Positions 18,685 to 27,972 are shown, counted from the first letter of the stretch. The stretch: DNA of 64,000 nucleotides from CAZTGZ01 sp044339595 (GCA_044339595.1 JBIIVF010000001.1:13126-77125), one strand, 5' to 3'. Program-made: numbers and translations. Notes: a model not told the origin generated them from the sequence alone.

Positions 18685-18893
18685 AGGTCTGAAATTTTGA
18701 AAATTGAAAAAGACTTTGACTTATTGATCTCAGACTTAGATTTTACAATTTCCTTTTGATCTTATCTTATGGTTTAAAGATATCAAATCAACCCTTATTT
18801 GCCCATTGCTGCAACTTGCTGCAACTTAATTCATACAACTTGTCTTCTACAGTGAACACCTCTGAATAATTTTTCAACGATTTTAAAAGGATT

Positions 18894-18925
18894 TTTGGAT
18901 TGGAACGATTTTTAATATATCTTCG
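18894..18925 (+). promoter_or_regulatory. Promoter of the small T9SS-type gene
   Basis: TTTG (18894-18897), a 20-base spacer and TATCTTCG (18918-18925) form a good match apart from one T-to-C change in the -7 box. It supports the ATG at 18942 rather than the TTG at 18900 as the start. Confidence 0.5.
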
Positions 18926-18941
18926 TAAAACGAATCAGTGT

Positions 18942-19292
18942 ATGAATAAAGGAGTACTATTAATGATTGTGATGATGGGAGCTTTGACTTTCGCCGCCCT
19001 ACCCGGCAAAGCGATTGGTCCGATTTACCCTTCAGGCACTGAAGCTCAGAGCATTAAGCTTGGGCAGAACTATCCTAATCCGGCTAACAGCAAAACTGTA
19101 ATCGACTTATCTTTTACTTCTTCTGAAGCAACTTTAACCATTTACAATGTTCTTGGTAAAGTGGTGGACGAATTTTCAGTGATTGACAAGCGTTTCATTT
19201 TGGATGTAACCAACTATCCTGAAGGTGTGTATCTCTATACACTCGAAGCAGACGGAGAAAAACTTACCCGTCGCATGACTGTGAGAAAATAA
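18942..19292 (+). CDS. Small exported protein that is almost only a T9SS type A sorting domain
   Basis: 116 residues from the ATG at 18942. A signal peptide (MNKGVLLMIVMMGALTFAALPGKA) is followed by about 15 residues and then a full type A C-terminal domain: LGQNYPNPANSKTVIDL, TIYNVLGKVVDEF, YPEGVYLYTLEADGEKLTRRMTVRK. There is no cargo domain between signal and sorting domain. It could be a free-standing surface peptide, a remnant of a larger secreted protein, or a decoy for the secretion machinery. It is convergent with mgtE. Confidence 0.8.
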   Translation: MNKGVLLMIVMMGALTFAALPGKAIGPIYPSGTEAQSIKLGQNYPNPANSKTVIDLSFTSSEATLTIYNVLGKVVDEFSVIDKRFILDVTNYPEGVYLYTLEADGEKLTRRMTVRK

Positions 19293-19328
19293 TCCAACAT
19301 CCACATTTCTTTTCTTACATTTAGAATA

Positions 19329-20684
19329 TTAAGTGAGGAGTAAGTTCCCTATCAGAAAGTAAATAAACATTCCGAGTAAGTCGTTAGACGTTGTGATAAA
19401 AGGCCCGGTTGCCAATGCCGGATCTATCTTTAATCGATCTAGCAATAAAGGAATGGTAGCTCCCATAACAGAAGCAAAAACAATGGAGGCAAATAAAGAA
19501 ATACCTACTACCAAAGTAATGGCCGTGCTTTGTCCCATGAAATAGGCGATTCCGAACAATAGCGCTGAGCAAATCAAAGCATTAAAGGTTGCAACAAAAA
19601 ATTCCTTTCCCAATCGTTTCGTAATACTATCCGAACCAATGCTTTCATTGGCAATACTTTGAACAATGATTGCGCTGGATTGCACACCTGCATTACCGCC
19701 CATTGCAGCAACCAAAGGCATAAAAAATGCGAGTTGAACATTTCTTTGCAAGATATCGCCATAACTACCAATCACAGCCGCATTGGCAATTCCACCCATC
19801 AGACCTATCACCAACCACGGCAAGCGAGCTCTGGATAACAACCAAATTGTATCATCACTTTCAACACTTTCCGAAATACCGGATAACAACTGATAATCTC
19901 TTTCTGCTTCCTCCTGAATTAAATCTACCACGTCATCAATGGTTACCCTTCCCACTAAGCGATTCAGGGTATCGGTTATGGGCATCGATTCAAGATCATA
20001 TTTTTTCATCAAGCGAGCAACTTCCTCTCCCTTGGTGTAAATATTGGCAGAAATGATATTGGATTCGGAAATTTGAACCACTTTGGTCTGTGCCTTGGAT
20101 AAAATAATTTTTTTAAGAGATACAGTGCCTACCAGTGTGTCGCTGTCATCCACCACATAAACTGAATACACCTTGGTTACTTCCTCTGCTTGTTTTCGAA
20201 TTTCTTCTGTACACTGAGCGACGGTCCAATTCTGATTCACCTTAATTAATTCTCGGGCCATCAAACCACCGGCAGAATCTTCGGGATATTTTAGAAGAGA
20301 CGTTAGATTCAGAGAATATTCCCGGTCCTGGATATGACTGATAATCTCATTAACTTCTGATGAAGAAAATTCACTTAAAATATCAGCCGCATCATCCGAA
20401 TCCATATTTTCAATGAATTGATGGGCAATTTCAATTGGTGTAAACCCTCTTAGTAGCGACTCCCGGACATCGGGTTCCAATTCTGCCAGTACCTCTACCT
20501 TTTTTACTGTATCCAGAACATGCATTACATACACAGCCTGGTCTTTATCCAGTTCATTAAAAAGCTCTGCTATATCGGCCGGAAATAATTTTAGAAGAAT
20601 GGACCGCAATTCCGATTCACGTTGCTCATCAATGTGAGCAATGAACTCATCTATGAATTCTCGGGTAAGCTGGTAATGCTGCAT
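19329..20684 (-). CDS. mgtE: Magnesium transporter MgtE
   Basis: 451 residues, the family length. The N-terminal MgtE superhelical domain (LFPADIAELFNELDKDQA) is followed by two CBS domains (about residues 130-255) that sense cytoplasmic magnesium. Five membrane segments follow, with the pore motifs PLVAAMGGNAGVQSSAIIVQ and DPALATGPFITTSNDLLGM. It is a gated Mg2+ channel of the inner membrane. It lies eight bases after rsmA and ends the lpxK-rsmA-mgtE run on the minus strand. Confidence 0.96.
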   Translation of the reverse strand: MQHYQLTREFIDEFIAHIDEQRESELRSILLKLFPADIAELFNELDKDQAVYVMHVLDTVKKVEVLAELEPDVRESLLRGFTPIEIAHQFIENMDSDDAADILSEFSSSEVNEIISHIQDREYSLNLTSLLKYPEDSAGGLMARELIKVNQNWTVAQCTEEIRKQAEEVTKVYSVYVVDDSDTLVGTVSLKKIILSKAQTKVVQISESNIISANIYTKGEEVARLMKKYDLESMPITDTLNRLVGRVTIDDVVDLIQEEAERDYQLLSGISESVESDDTIWLLSRARLPWLVIGLMGGIANAAVIGSYGDILQRNVQLAFFMPLVAAMGGNAGVQSSAIIVQSIANESIGSDSITKRLGKEFFVATFNALICSALLFGIAYFMGQSTAITLVVGISLFASIVFASVMGATIPLLLDRLKIDPALATGPFITTSNDLLGMFIYFLIGNLLLT

Positions 20685-20692
20685 CGCCCATC

Positions 20693-21475
20693 TTATTTTC
20701 GGTGTTTCTCAATAAAATTTGTCAGGCTGACAAAGTCAGCAACGGTTAGATTTTCAGCGCGCAATTTAGCAAATTCATTCTGCTGAAACACGTCTTTTGG
20801 AATATTAAATCTTGAAATTGAGTTCCCGAGCATTTTTCTTCGTTGAGAAAAGGAGGCTTTGACCACTTCAATAAATAGTTTTTCATCACAATCGAGCGTT
20901 TGACCATCCATTCTAGTGCAGCTAATCACGGCTGAACGCACTTTGGGAGGTGGGAAAAAAGCACCGGGTTCAATATTGAATTCGAGCTTTACCTCGTAAA
21001 ATGCCTGCGTTATGACGGAGATAATACCATACTCTTTAGAATTAGGGGCAGAAGCAATTCTCCTCGCCATTTCAAACTGAAACATTCCTGCCATAAAAGG
21101 GATGCTCTCGCGATGTTGAATCATTTTAAAAACAATCTGCGACGAAATATTATACGGGTAGTTTCCACACAGAATAAATTGATCAGCATACAAGTCTGCA
21201 AAAGAATAGTTTAGAAAATCAGCTTCAATTACCTCCTCAGACAAGGCTGGAAAATGCACTTTCAAATAAGCAACTGACTCCGAATCAATTTCAATCACTT
21301 TTAATTTTCTCTCCGGAATTTGAAGGAGATATTGTGTTAAAACACCCATCCCGGGACCCACTTCAAGTACCTGCATTAAAGGAAATTCTGCCACTAAATG
21401 GGCCAGTTTTTCAGCAACCCTTAGGTCGGTCAAGAAATGTTGGCCTAACTTCTTTTTAGGTCTTACCTTGTCCAT
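20693..21475 (-). CDS. rsmA: 16S rRNA (adenine(1518)/(1519)-N6)-dimethyltransferase
   Basis: 260 residues. It dimethylates two adjacent adenines in the 3' hairpin of 16S rRNA, a late 30S maturation step. KKKLGQHFL at the start, the SAM-binding VLEVGPGMGVLTQYLL and the catalytic NYPYNISSQI (the NLPY-type motif) are all present, followed by the C-terminal helical domain with FFPPPKVRSAVI and FSQRRKMLGN. Its start overlaps the end of lpxK by 20 bases and it precedes mgtE by eight. Confidence 0.96.
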   Translation of the reverse strand: MDKVRPKKKLGQHFLTDLRVAEKLAHLVAEFPLMQVLEVGPGMGVLTQYLLQIPERKLKVIEIDSESVAYLKVHFPALSEEVIEADFLNYSFADLYADQFILCGNYPYNISSQIVFKMIQHRESIPFMAGMFQFEMARRIASAPNSKEYGIISVITQAFYEVKLEFNIEPGAFFPPPKVRSAVISCTRMDGQTLDCDEKLFIEVVKASFSQRRKMLGNSISRFNIPKDVFQQNEFAKLRAENLTVADFVSLTNFIEKHRK

Positions 21476-22496
21476 AATTCATTTTGTTTCGGGTTAATTG
21501 GGTCAACAATTCATTGAATTCTTGATGTTGACTTACTGTGACCTGAACAGGCACAATCATAATATTCCATTGTTGTATCTGATTTAGAAAAGGCCCCCAT
21601 TTAATCCAGTCTTTTTCAGTGGTGATCACATTAATCTCACCAGGGTGATTTCTTGCTATTTGTTCGAAAGTCTCACGGTGGTATGAAAAATGATCTTTAA
21701 AGCAGAAATGTTGACTCAACTCGAGTTTTGTACTTACAAAATCTTTCAAGGGGTCGGCATTGGCAATACCCGTTACCAAGACAGTTGATAGTTGTGGATT
21801 CAAGTTCCCTTGCACAGGTTTAAATTCCCCATTCACATACTTCGCAAAAAACAATTGTTGATGCGGTTTCAAATGCAAGGATTGCTTCCATTTAGTTTTA
21901 ACAAAAGAATCAGGGAACTCAGGGCATTTGGTTACCACAATGATATCGGCTCTGCGGTTTCCACTTCTAAATTCGCGCAGCAATCCGGCCGGAAATGGAT
22001 AATCCATAAAGTAGGGCTTCGAATGGTCGGTGAGCAGAATATTTAAGGATGGCTGAATAGGCAGGTGCTGAAATGCATCGTCGAGCAAAATTATCTTTAT
22101 TTGAGGGGCATCTTTTAGCATTTGCCTTACCCCTGATACCCGACTTTCACATACGGCCACAAATGCTTTCGGGAATTTGCTTTTAATCATTAAAGGTTCA
22201 TCGCCCGACAATTCTGCCGTATCATCCAATTCAACCCATCTGAATCCTTTTGATTTGCGACCATATCCCCGACTTAGAACCGCCACTTCACTTACAGGAG
22301 ACAAATGAGCCAACAGGAGAATAACCATCGGTGTTTTGCCGCTGCCACCCGCATTCAGATTTCCGACAGAAATGATGGGTATGCCAAAAGAAACCCGCTT
22401 AAATATTCCATTCAAATAGAAACTATTTCGAATGGCCACCATGGCTCCGTAAAGCATGCTCAAAGGCAAACTGAATAAAAGCCATATCTTCTTCAT
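21456..22496 (-). CDS. lpxK: Tetraacyldisaccharide 4'-kinase
   Basis: 346 residues from the ATG at 22496 (MKKIWLLFSLPLSMLYGAMV). The frame extends to 22562, but that would overlap the promoter and the divergent Nif3-like gene. It phosphorylates the lipid A disaccharide at the inner membrane. The N-terminal membrane-anchoring helix is followed by the Walker A motif NLNAGGSGKTPMV and the LDDAFQHLPI segment typical of LpxK. It shows the organism makes lipid A. Confidence 0.94.
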   Translation of the reverse strand: MKKIWLLFSLPLSMLYGAMVAIRNSFYLNGIFKRVSFGIPIISVGNLNAGGSGKTPMVILLLAHLSPVSEVAVLSRGYGRKSKGFRWVELDDTAELSGDEPLMIKSKFPKAFVAVCESRVSGVRQMLKDAPQIKIILLDDAFQHLPIQPSLNILLTDHSKPYFMDYPFPAGLLREFRSGNRRADIIVVTKCPEFPDSFVKTKWKQSLHLKPHQQLFFAKYVNGEFKPVQGNLNPQLSTVLVTGIANADPLKDFVSTKLELSQHFCFKDHFSYHRETFEQIARNHPGEINVITTEKDWIKWGPFLNQIQQWNIMIVPVQVTVSQHQEFNELLTQLTRNKMNYGQGKT

Positions 22497-22529
22497 TGCT
22501 GGATTTGTCAGGAAAAATTTAATTTGCAC

Positions 22530-22562
22530 CAAAGATAGGTCGCTATGGTTAAAATAAAGCAA
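22530..22562 (-). promoter_or_regulatory. Promoter of lpxK-rsmA-mgtE
   Basis: On the minus strand TTG (22562-22560), a 22-base spacer and TATCTTTG (22537-22530). The start point would be about 27 bases before the lpxK ATG. The site overlaps the start of the divergent Nif3-like gene, so the two may interfere. Confidence 0.5.
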
Positions 22563-23642
22563 GTTATTCAGTTTCTGGAAGATAAAGCACCTTTGGCATT
22601 GCAGGAGAGTTATGACAATTGTGGGTTATTGGTTGGCGAATCAGACGTAGAAATCACCGGCATTCTGGTTTCGCTGGATGTAACGGAAGCTGTGCTGGAA
22701 GAAGCCATCCTGAAAAAGTGCAACCTCATTGTGGCCCATCATCCCCTTATCTTTGCGGGGATCAAAAAAATCACCGGTAGAAACAGCACCGAAAGAATTA
22801 TTTTGAGGGCCATTAGAAATCAGATTTCGATTTATGCCATGCATACCAACCTCGACAATGTTTATCATGGTGTAAATGCCAAACTATCCTCCAAATTAGG
22901 ACTTAACGACTGCCGAATATTACAACCCAAGTCATCTCTCATAAAAAATCTGACTACCTATGCCCCTTCAAGCCATGCCGAAGGGATTCGTCAAGCACTT
23001 TTTGATGCCGGTGCAGGAAAAATTGGGAACTACGATGAATGCAGCTTTTCAGTCACAGGCAACGGCACTTTTCGCGCAATGGAAGGTGCAAACCCATTTT
23101 TGGGTGAAGTTGGCACCCAGCATCAAGAAAAAGAAGAGCGCATCGAAGTGATTTTTCCGGCTTATCTCGAATTATCCGTTGTTCAGGCACTAAAAAACAG
23201 TCATCCATACGAGGAAGTGGCCTATTATATTCTCAAAACAGACAATCTTCATCAAAATATTGGCGCCGGTATGGTGGGATTCTTGTCGAAGCCGATGTCG
23301 ACACAAGAATTTCTTCAGCATTTAAAAACGACGATCAATTTAGAAATGATACGATACACCTCTTTTGATCATAACATTCATAAAGTGGCGGTTTGCGGGG
23401 GATCAGGAAGTTTCTTGTTGAACGATGCCATGGCGGCAGGCGCTCATGCGTTGGTAACAGGCGATTTTAAATATCATCAGTTTTTCGATGCAGAAAACAA
23501 GATAATGATTGCAGATATCGGACATTTCGAGAGCGAGAAACACACGATAGAATTAATTGGTCAGTGGTTGTCAGATTTTTTTCCTAATTTTGCAGTCATT
23601 TTTACTGAAACGAACACCAACCCGGTTAATTATTACTTATAA
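22545..23642 (+). CDS. Nif3-like dinuclear metal centre protein
   Basis: 365 residues. The halves of the Nif3/YbgI fold flank a PII-like insertion (about residues 125-230), as in B. cereus YqfO. Metal-ligand motifs are visible: NLIVAHHPLIF (two His), YAMHTNLDN (His, Asp) and, at the C-terminus, GHFESEKHT (His, Glu). QESYDNCGLLVG is the conserved start. The proteins form toroidal hexamers; some have been proposed to act as GTP cyclohydrolase I type 2 or as hydrolases, but the role in this lineage is unsettled. The zinc-ribbon gene follows after three bases. Confidence 0.9.
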   Translation: MVKIKQVIQFLEDKAPLALQESYDNCGLLVGESDVEITGILVSLDVTEAVLEEAILKKCNLIVAHHPLIFAGIKKITGRNSTERIILRAIRNQISIYAMHTNLDNVYHGVNAKLSSKLGLNDCRILQPKSSLIKNLTTYAPSSHAEGIRQALFDAGAGKIGNYDECSFSVTGNGTFRAMEGANPFLGEVGTQHQEKEERIEVIFPAYLELSVVQALKNSHPYEEVAYYILKTDNLHQNIGAGMVGFLSKPMSTQEFLQHLKTTINLEMIRYTSFDHNIHKVAVCGGSGSFLLNDAMAAGAHALVTGDFKYHQFFDAENKIMIADIGHFESEKHTIELIGQWLSDFFPNFAVIFTETNTNPVNYYL

Positions 23643-23645
23643 ATT

Positions 23646-24434
23646 ATGGCAGTTTTATCGATTGAAGACAAACTCAAAGGACTTTACAACCTTCAGAAAA
23701 TTGACACCAAACTCGACCGTTTAAGGTCTGTGAGGGGTGAACTTCCAATGGAAGTTTCTGACTTGGAGGATGAGATTGTTGGACTTCAAACCAGAATTCA
23801 AAACATCGCACAGGAGTCAGAAGATTTTGAAAATGAGATCAAAAGCTTGAAAGAGAAGATTAAAAACTCTGAAGCGATGATCAAGAAATACAACGAGCAG
23901 TTGAACAACGTAAAGAACAACCGTGAATTCGACGCTTTGAATAAAGAGATTGAAATTCAGGGTCTTGAAATTATGGCTGCTGAGAAAAAAATCAACGAGC
24001 ACAAAAAATCCATCGAAATTAAAAAAGAGATGTTGGATGAGGTGACCGTTGCGTTGGAAGGTCGTAATCAGGATTTGAACAATAAAAAAGAAGAACTCGA
24101 TTCTATTACGGTGGAAACACAGAAAGAAGAAGAGCACATTCTTGGCGAGCGTGAAAAAGCTGAAAAGAGCATCGATGAAAAATTACTCATTGCTTATGAT
24201 CGAATCAGGGTTAACGTGATCAACGGAATCGCCATAGCTCCCGTAGTAAGAGGTGCTTGCGGTGGCTGTTTCGCCAAAATTCCACCACAGTTGCAATCCG
24301 ATATTCGTCAAAGGAAAAAAATTGTGATCTGCGAACATTGTGGCAGAGTTAATATTGATGCTAAAATGGCAGGTTTAGAAGATGAGGTGGAAGAGGAAAA
24401 GCCAAAATCAAGAAGAAGAAAAAAGGCTGAATAA
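23646..24434 (+). CDS. Coiled-coil protein with C4-type zinc ribbon
   Basis: 262 residues. Residues about 5-180 are a long charged coiled coil with heptads of Leu, Ile and Val. The C-terminus has two Cys pairs, CGGCFAKIPPQ and CEHCGRV, which form a C4 zinc ribbon (the CT398/YacL-like family). It ends in a Lys/Arg/Glu tail. Family members are proposed to act in nucleic-acid or secretion-linked regulation, without a firm biochemical role. It follows the Nif3-like gene by three bases, a pairing seen across many bacteria. Confidence 0.9.
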   Translation: MAVLSIEDKLKGLYNLQKIDTKLDRLRSVRGELPMEVSDLEDEIVGLQTRIQNIAQESEDFENEIKSLKEKIKNSEAMIKKYNEQLNNVKNNREFDALNKEIEIQGLEIMAAEKKINEHKKSIEIKKEMLDEVTVALEGRNQDLNNKKEELDSITVETQKEEEHILGEREKAEKSIDEKLLIAYDRIRVNVINGIAIAPVVRGACGGCFAKIPPQLQSDIRQRKKIVICEHCGRVNIDAKMAGLEDEVEEEKPKSRRRKKAE

Positions 24435-24457
24435 TTTGGCCAACATAATCAACAAAA

Positions 24458-24497
24458 GCATCCTCTCGGCTATCACCATACAGAGGATGCTTTTTTA
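24458..24497 (+). terminator. Intrinsic terminator after the zinc-ribbon gene, overlapping the next start
   Basis: GCATCCTCT (24458-24466) pairs perfectly with AGAGGATGC (24482-24490) across a 15-base loop and is followed by six T. The ATG at 24487 of the TPR gene lies in the 3' arm, so termination and translation of the next gene would compete. Confidence 0.65.
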
Positions 24498-25959
24498 TTT
24501 ATTGCTCATTTTTGCTCCTTATGCTTTTTCGTCGAATACAAAATCCGGTTTTAATGCTTCCCTTTTAAAAGCGCAAAATGACGTTTATCATTTAAGACTC
24601 ACTGAAGCAGAAATCACGCTTTCAAACGAAATCAAAAACCGTCCTGAAAATATTTCTGCTTATCATCTGCAAGAGCTTTCGTTCTTCCTTAAGGCATTTA
24701 TTTCTGAAACCTCCAAGGATTTTGTTGAATATGAGAAGAACAGAATTGTAGCCGAAAAGAAAATCACTTTACTTCCCTCAGGAGATCAATACAGGCCATT
24801 CATGCTGTCTGAACTGTGTTTACACAAAGGATTACTTTTGCTTAAATCAGCGAATTACACGGGTGCAGCATTGTCTTTTAAAGATGCCTATTCCTGGTGC
24901 AAAAAAAGTATCGAAAAACACCCAGACTTTCTTCCGGCCTACAAAGGGATAGCTCTTTTGGAGTCTGCTGCGGCTCATTTAGGACCCAGTTTTCACTGGG
25001 TGATTAAACTCTCAGGCATCAATCCAAATAATCAACACAGCGTACGTCAAACTTTAAAGTTCATTCAAAGTCCACAAATCGGTGAACTCGAATGGATGCG
25101 CAGAGATGCCGCCTTTATGATGGGATATATACATTGGCAATTGAAGCAAAAAACGCTGGCCTGGAAATTAATTCAATCAAATACCGAAGACTATCCGACC
25201 AATCCATTGTCTTTGTATTTCCATTCCGTGTTTGCACATAAAAGCGGCATGAATGATCATTGTCTGAAATCCTTGAGCTCATACTCGGCTAGAAAAAACG
25301 AAATTCAAATTCCATTTCTGTATTACCTAAAAGGGTTATGCCAACTGCAAAAACTTGATACGAATTGTCTGCGTTCATTTCAACAATTTCTTGGTACTCA
25401 TCAGGGCATGCATTACATCAAGGCTTGCCATCTCAAAATGGCATGGGGCCATCTTATTTTTGGTCGATTAAGTCAATTTCATCATTCCATGTCAATGGTA
25501 AAATCCCAAGGACAATCCATTACTGAAGAAGACAAGCAAGCCCTAATAGAAGCCCGGCGTAAAACGATTCCTCATCCAAAATTGCTCATTGCAAGGCTTT
25601 TATTTGATGGAGGATATAACCGATTGGCACTGCAGTATATCCAACCTTTAAAGGCTTCAGATTTCCATTCAGCCCTGGAAAAAACGGAATACTGTTACCG
25701 AAAAGGACGCATCTATCAATCATTAAATCAAAATACCCTCGCCATCGCCTTTTACGAGGCTGCCATTTCAACCGGGAAAATTTTAGAGGTCTATTATGCC
25801 TCTTATGCGTGCATTTACATAGCGGAAATTAATGAAGATCAAGGAAATCGAACTTTGGCACTCAAGTATTATAAGTTGGCAACTTCCTTTAAGAACAATT
25901 CAGAATACGTTCAGTCTATTGAACAAAAGGCAGCTTCAGGAATTCGCAGACTAAAGTGA
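24487..25959 (+). CDS. Exported TPR-like repeat protein of unknown function
   Basis: 490 residues from the ATG at 24487, which starts a short hydrophobic signal (MLFYLLLIFAPYAFS). A TTG at 24436, directly after the upstream stop, would give a longer signal with Lys and Arg in front and is a real alternative. The body is helical with TPR-type periodicity (for example ALSFKDAYSWCKKSIEKHPDFLPAYKG and the last repeat NRTLALKYYKLATSF). It probably acts in the periplasm or at the membrane as a scaffold. The terminator hairpin spanning its start suggests it is poorly expressed by read-through or regulated there. Confidence 0.75.
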   Translation: MLFYLLLIFAPYAFSSNTKSGFNASLLKAQNDVYHLRLTEAEITLSNEIKNRPENISAYHLQELSFFLKAFISETSKDFVEYEKNRIVAEKKITLLPSGDQYRPFMLSELCLHKGLLLLKSANYTGAALSFKDAYSWCKKSIEKHPDFLPAYKGIALLESAAAHLGPSFHWVIKLSGINPNNQHSVRQTLKFIQSPQIGELEWMRRDAAFMMGYIHWQLKQKTLAWKLIQSNTEDYPTNPLSLYFHSVFAHKSGMNDHCLKSLSSYSARKNEIQIPFLYYLKGLCQLQKLDTNCLRSFQQFLGTHQGMHYIKACHLKMAWGHLIFGRLSQFHHSMSMVKSQGQSITEEDKQALIEARRKTIPHPKLLIARLLFDGGYNRLALQYIQPLKASDFHSALEKTEYCYRKGRIYQSLNQNTLAIAFYEAAISTGKILEVYYASYACIYIAEINEDQGNRTLALKYYKLATSFKNNSEYVQSIEQKAASGIRRLK

Positions 25960-26262
25960 ATTATATTCTGCCCATTGCGCATCACCCCCATCCAGCAATA
26001 ATCCTTCTTGAAAATACAATTCATTTTTAGAATCATGAAGTTTTGAAGTTCTTGAGAAATCAAAATCCTGTTCACAATATCCTGAAAGATGACTCCCTTC
26101 TGATGCCGAAAGTACCAACTTATCTTCTATTTTAGATTTTGGCTGAACTGAAGTTACATGGTCATCCTTCTTCGTTCTATCGCTTGGGGCAAAGCCATTA
26201 GAATCTGAGAAAGCAGCCACTAACAAGAAAAGGGTTTTAAACCTATCTTTCTGCCAGTTCAA
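25951..26262 (-). CDS. Possible small exported protein, TTG start
   Basis: 103 residues. The only usable start is TTG at 26262, with AGGAG placed six bases upstream. The N-terminus (MNWQKDRFKTLFLLVAAFSDSNGFA) could be a weak signal peptide; the rest is hydrophilic and acidic, without recognised motifs. The frame ends overlapping the end of the TPR gene on the other strand by nine bases. The open frame fills a gap that otherwise has no gene, which is the main support. It may be non-coding. Confidence 0.4.
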   Translation of the reverse strand: MNWQKDRFKTLFLLVAAFSDSNGFAPSDRTKKDDHVTSVQPKSKIEDKLVLSASEGSHLSGYCEQDFDFSRTSKLHDSKNELYFQEGLLLDGGDAQWAEYNSL

Positions 26263-26403
26263 AAGATGCTCCTACATACTATGCAAGCAATTAATCGTTT
26301 GATTATCATAATATTGAATTTAAATAAAGGAATCCAATCCATATCTCATTTTTTTGGAAAGATATTCCCATTTTTAAAGCACAATTCCTGCCAATCTATC
26401 GAT

Positions 26404-26411
26404 TATCTTTG
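26404..26411 (+). promoter_or_regulatory. -7 element of gltX
   Basis: TATCTTTG ends 16 bases before the gltX ATG at 26428 and matches TAnnTTTG. No good -33 TTG is present at the usual spacing. Confidence 0.45.
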
Positions 26412-26427
26412 CAGCTTCAAGTTAATT

Positions 26428-27972
26428 ATGGAAAGAAAAGTAAGGGTGCGTTTTGCGCCCAGCCCAACGGGACCGTTGCACATTGGTGGCGTGAGAACCG
26501 CACTGTACAATTATTTGTTTGCCAGAAAACATGGTGGAACCTGTATTTTGAGAATTGAAGACACGGATCAAAACCGGTTTGTTCCAGGTGCTGAAGAATA
26601 CATTGTAGAGACCATGAAATGGTTGGGCATAGATTACGATGAAGGAGTTCATTTGGGCGGTCCTCACGCACCTTATCGTCAAAGTGAGCGGAAAGCCATG
26701 TATCGTCAATATGCTGAAGAACTGATAGAAAAAGGATTGGCATACTATGCATTTGACACTTCCGAAGAACTCGAAGTTATGCGCAAGAAACTCGAAGCCG
26801 GCGGCATGAGTCCGAAATATGATGCAACCAGCAGAATGAGTATGAAAAACTCCCTCACTTTGAGTGAAGATGAAGTGAAAGCAAGACTGGCTGAAGGAGA
26901 TAATTATGTCATCAGGATAAAATTACCCCGTAAAGAAGAAGTTAGGTTTCACGACATCATCCGTGATTGGGTGGTAGTGCATACGCAGCAGATGGACGAC
27001 AAAGTTCTGTTGAAAGGAGATGGCATGCCTACATATCATTTGGCCAACGTGGTGGATGACCATATCATGGAAATCACCCATGTAATCAGAGGCGAAGAAT
27101 GGTTGCCCTCAGCCCCATTGCATGTGATGTTGTATCGTTACTTTGGATGGGAAGACACCATGCCTCAATTCGCTCATTTACCCTTGTTGTTAAAACCCGA
27201 CGGTAATGGCAAACTGAGCAAAAGGGATGGAGATCGCTTAGGATTTCCAGTATTTCCACTTGAATGGAAAGATCCCTTTACCGGAGAAATTAGCAGCGGC
27301 TACCGAGAATCAGGATACTTGCCGGATGCCGTTCTAAACATGTTGGCATTACTTGGATGGCATACTTCCGACAACCAGGAAATATTCACCCGTGAAGAGC
27401 TGATAGCTGCTTTTTCTCTCGAAAGAGTGAATAAAAGTGGGGCCAAGTTTGACGTGGACAAAGCCAAATGGTTTAACCACAAATACCTGCATGGTGCCGC
27501 TGATCAGGATTTACTTCCTTATGTAATGGAACAAATTAAAGAATTGAACATCGACACTTCAGAAGCTTACATATTGAAGGTGATCTCAATGATGAAAGAG
27601 AAGGTAAATTTTGTTCAAGACATTTTGAAAGAAGGAATCTACTTCTTTGAGAAACCAAAACAATTTGATTCAGCCATCTTGCAAAAAAAATGGACCGAAG
27701 AAGTTGAAGCCGTAATCAGAAAATACCGCGATGAACTTGCTTCATCTGAAAGTTATGTTTCTGCAGATTTAGAAATGCTTTTGAATACTACCTGTGCTGA
27801 CCAAAACATTAAAACCGGCATGGTGATGCAGCCTTTGCGCATAGCCGTATCAGGAGCTGCCGGCGGTCCTCCAATATTTGAATTGCTTGCACTCATTGGC
27901 AAACAAGAAACGCTGGAAAGATTGAATTTCGCTTTAGAAAACTTCTCTAAATTAGCTGCTGCAGGGCAATAA
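26428..27972 (+). CDS. gltX: Glutamyl-tRNA synthetase
   Basis: 514 residues from the ATG at 26428 (MERKVRVRFAPSPTGPLHIGG). The open frame upstream to 26266 is not conserved sequence and contains the promoter element. It is a class I synthetase: the HIGH-type motif is HIGG at residues 18-21 and the KMSKS-type loop is KLSKR near residue 262. It charges tRNA-Glu, and possibly tRNA-Gln if the organism uses the amidotransferase route. The C-terminal anticodon-binding domain is complete. A bidirectional terminator follows. Confidence 0.97.
   Translation: MERKVRVRFAPSPTGPLHIGGVRTALYNYLFARKHGGTCILRIEDTDQNRFVPGAEEYIVETMKWLGIDYDEGVHLGGPHAPYRQSERKAMYRQYAEELIEKGLAYYAFDTSEELEVMRKKLEAGGMSPKYDATSRMSMKNSLTLSEDEVKARLAEGDNYVIRIKLPRKEEVRFHDIIRDWVVVHTQQMDDKVLLKGDGMPTYHLANVVDDHIMEITHVIRGEEWLPSAPLHVMLYRYFGWEDTMPQFAHLPLLLKPDGNGKLSKRDGDRLGFPVFPLEWKDPFTGEISSGYRESGYLPDAVLNMLALLGWHTSDNQEIFTREELIAAFSLERVNKSGAKFDVDKAKWFNHKYLHGAADQDLLPYVMEQIKELNIDTSEAYILKVISMMKEKVNFVQDILKEGIYFFEKPKQFDSAILQKKWTEEVEAVIRKYRDELASSESYVSADLEMLLNTTCADQNIKTGMVMQPLRIAVSGAAGGPPIFELLALIGKQETLERLNFALENFSKLAAAGQ

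Noticed and set aside
18806..18825. Two tandem copies of TTGCTGCAAC
   Set aside because: Only two ten-base copies in a non-coding gap; could be chance and no role is visible.
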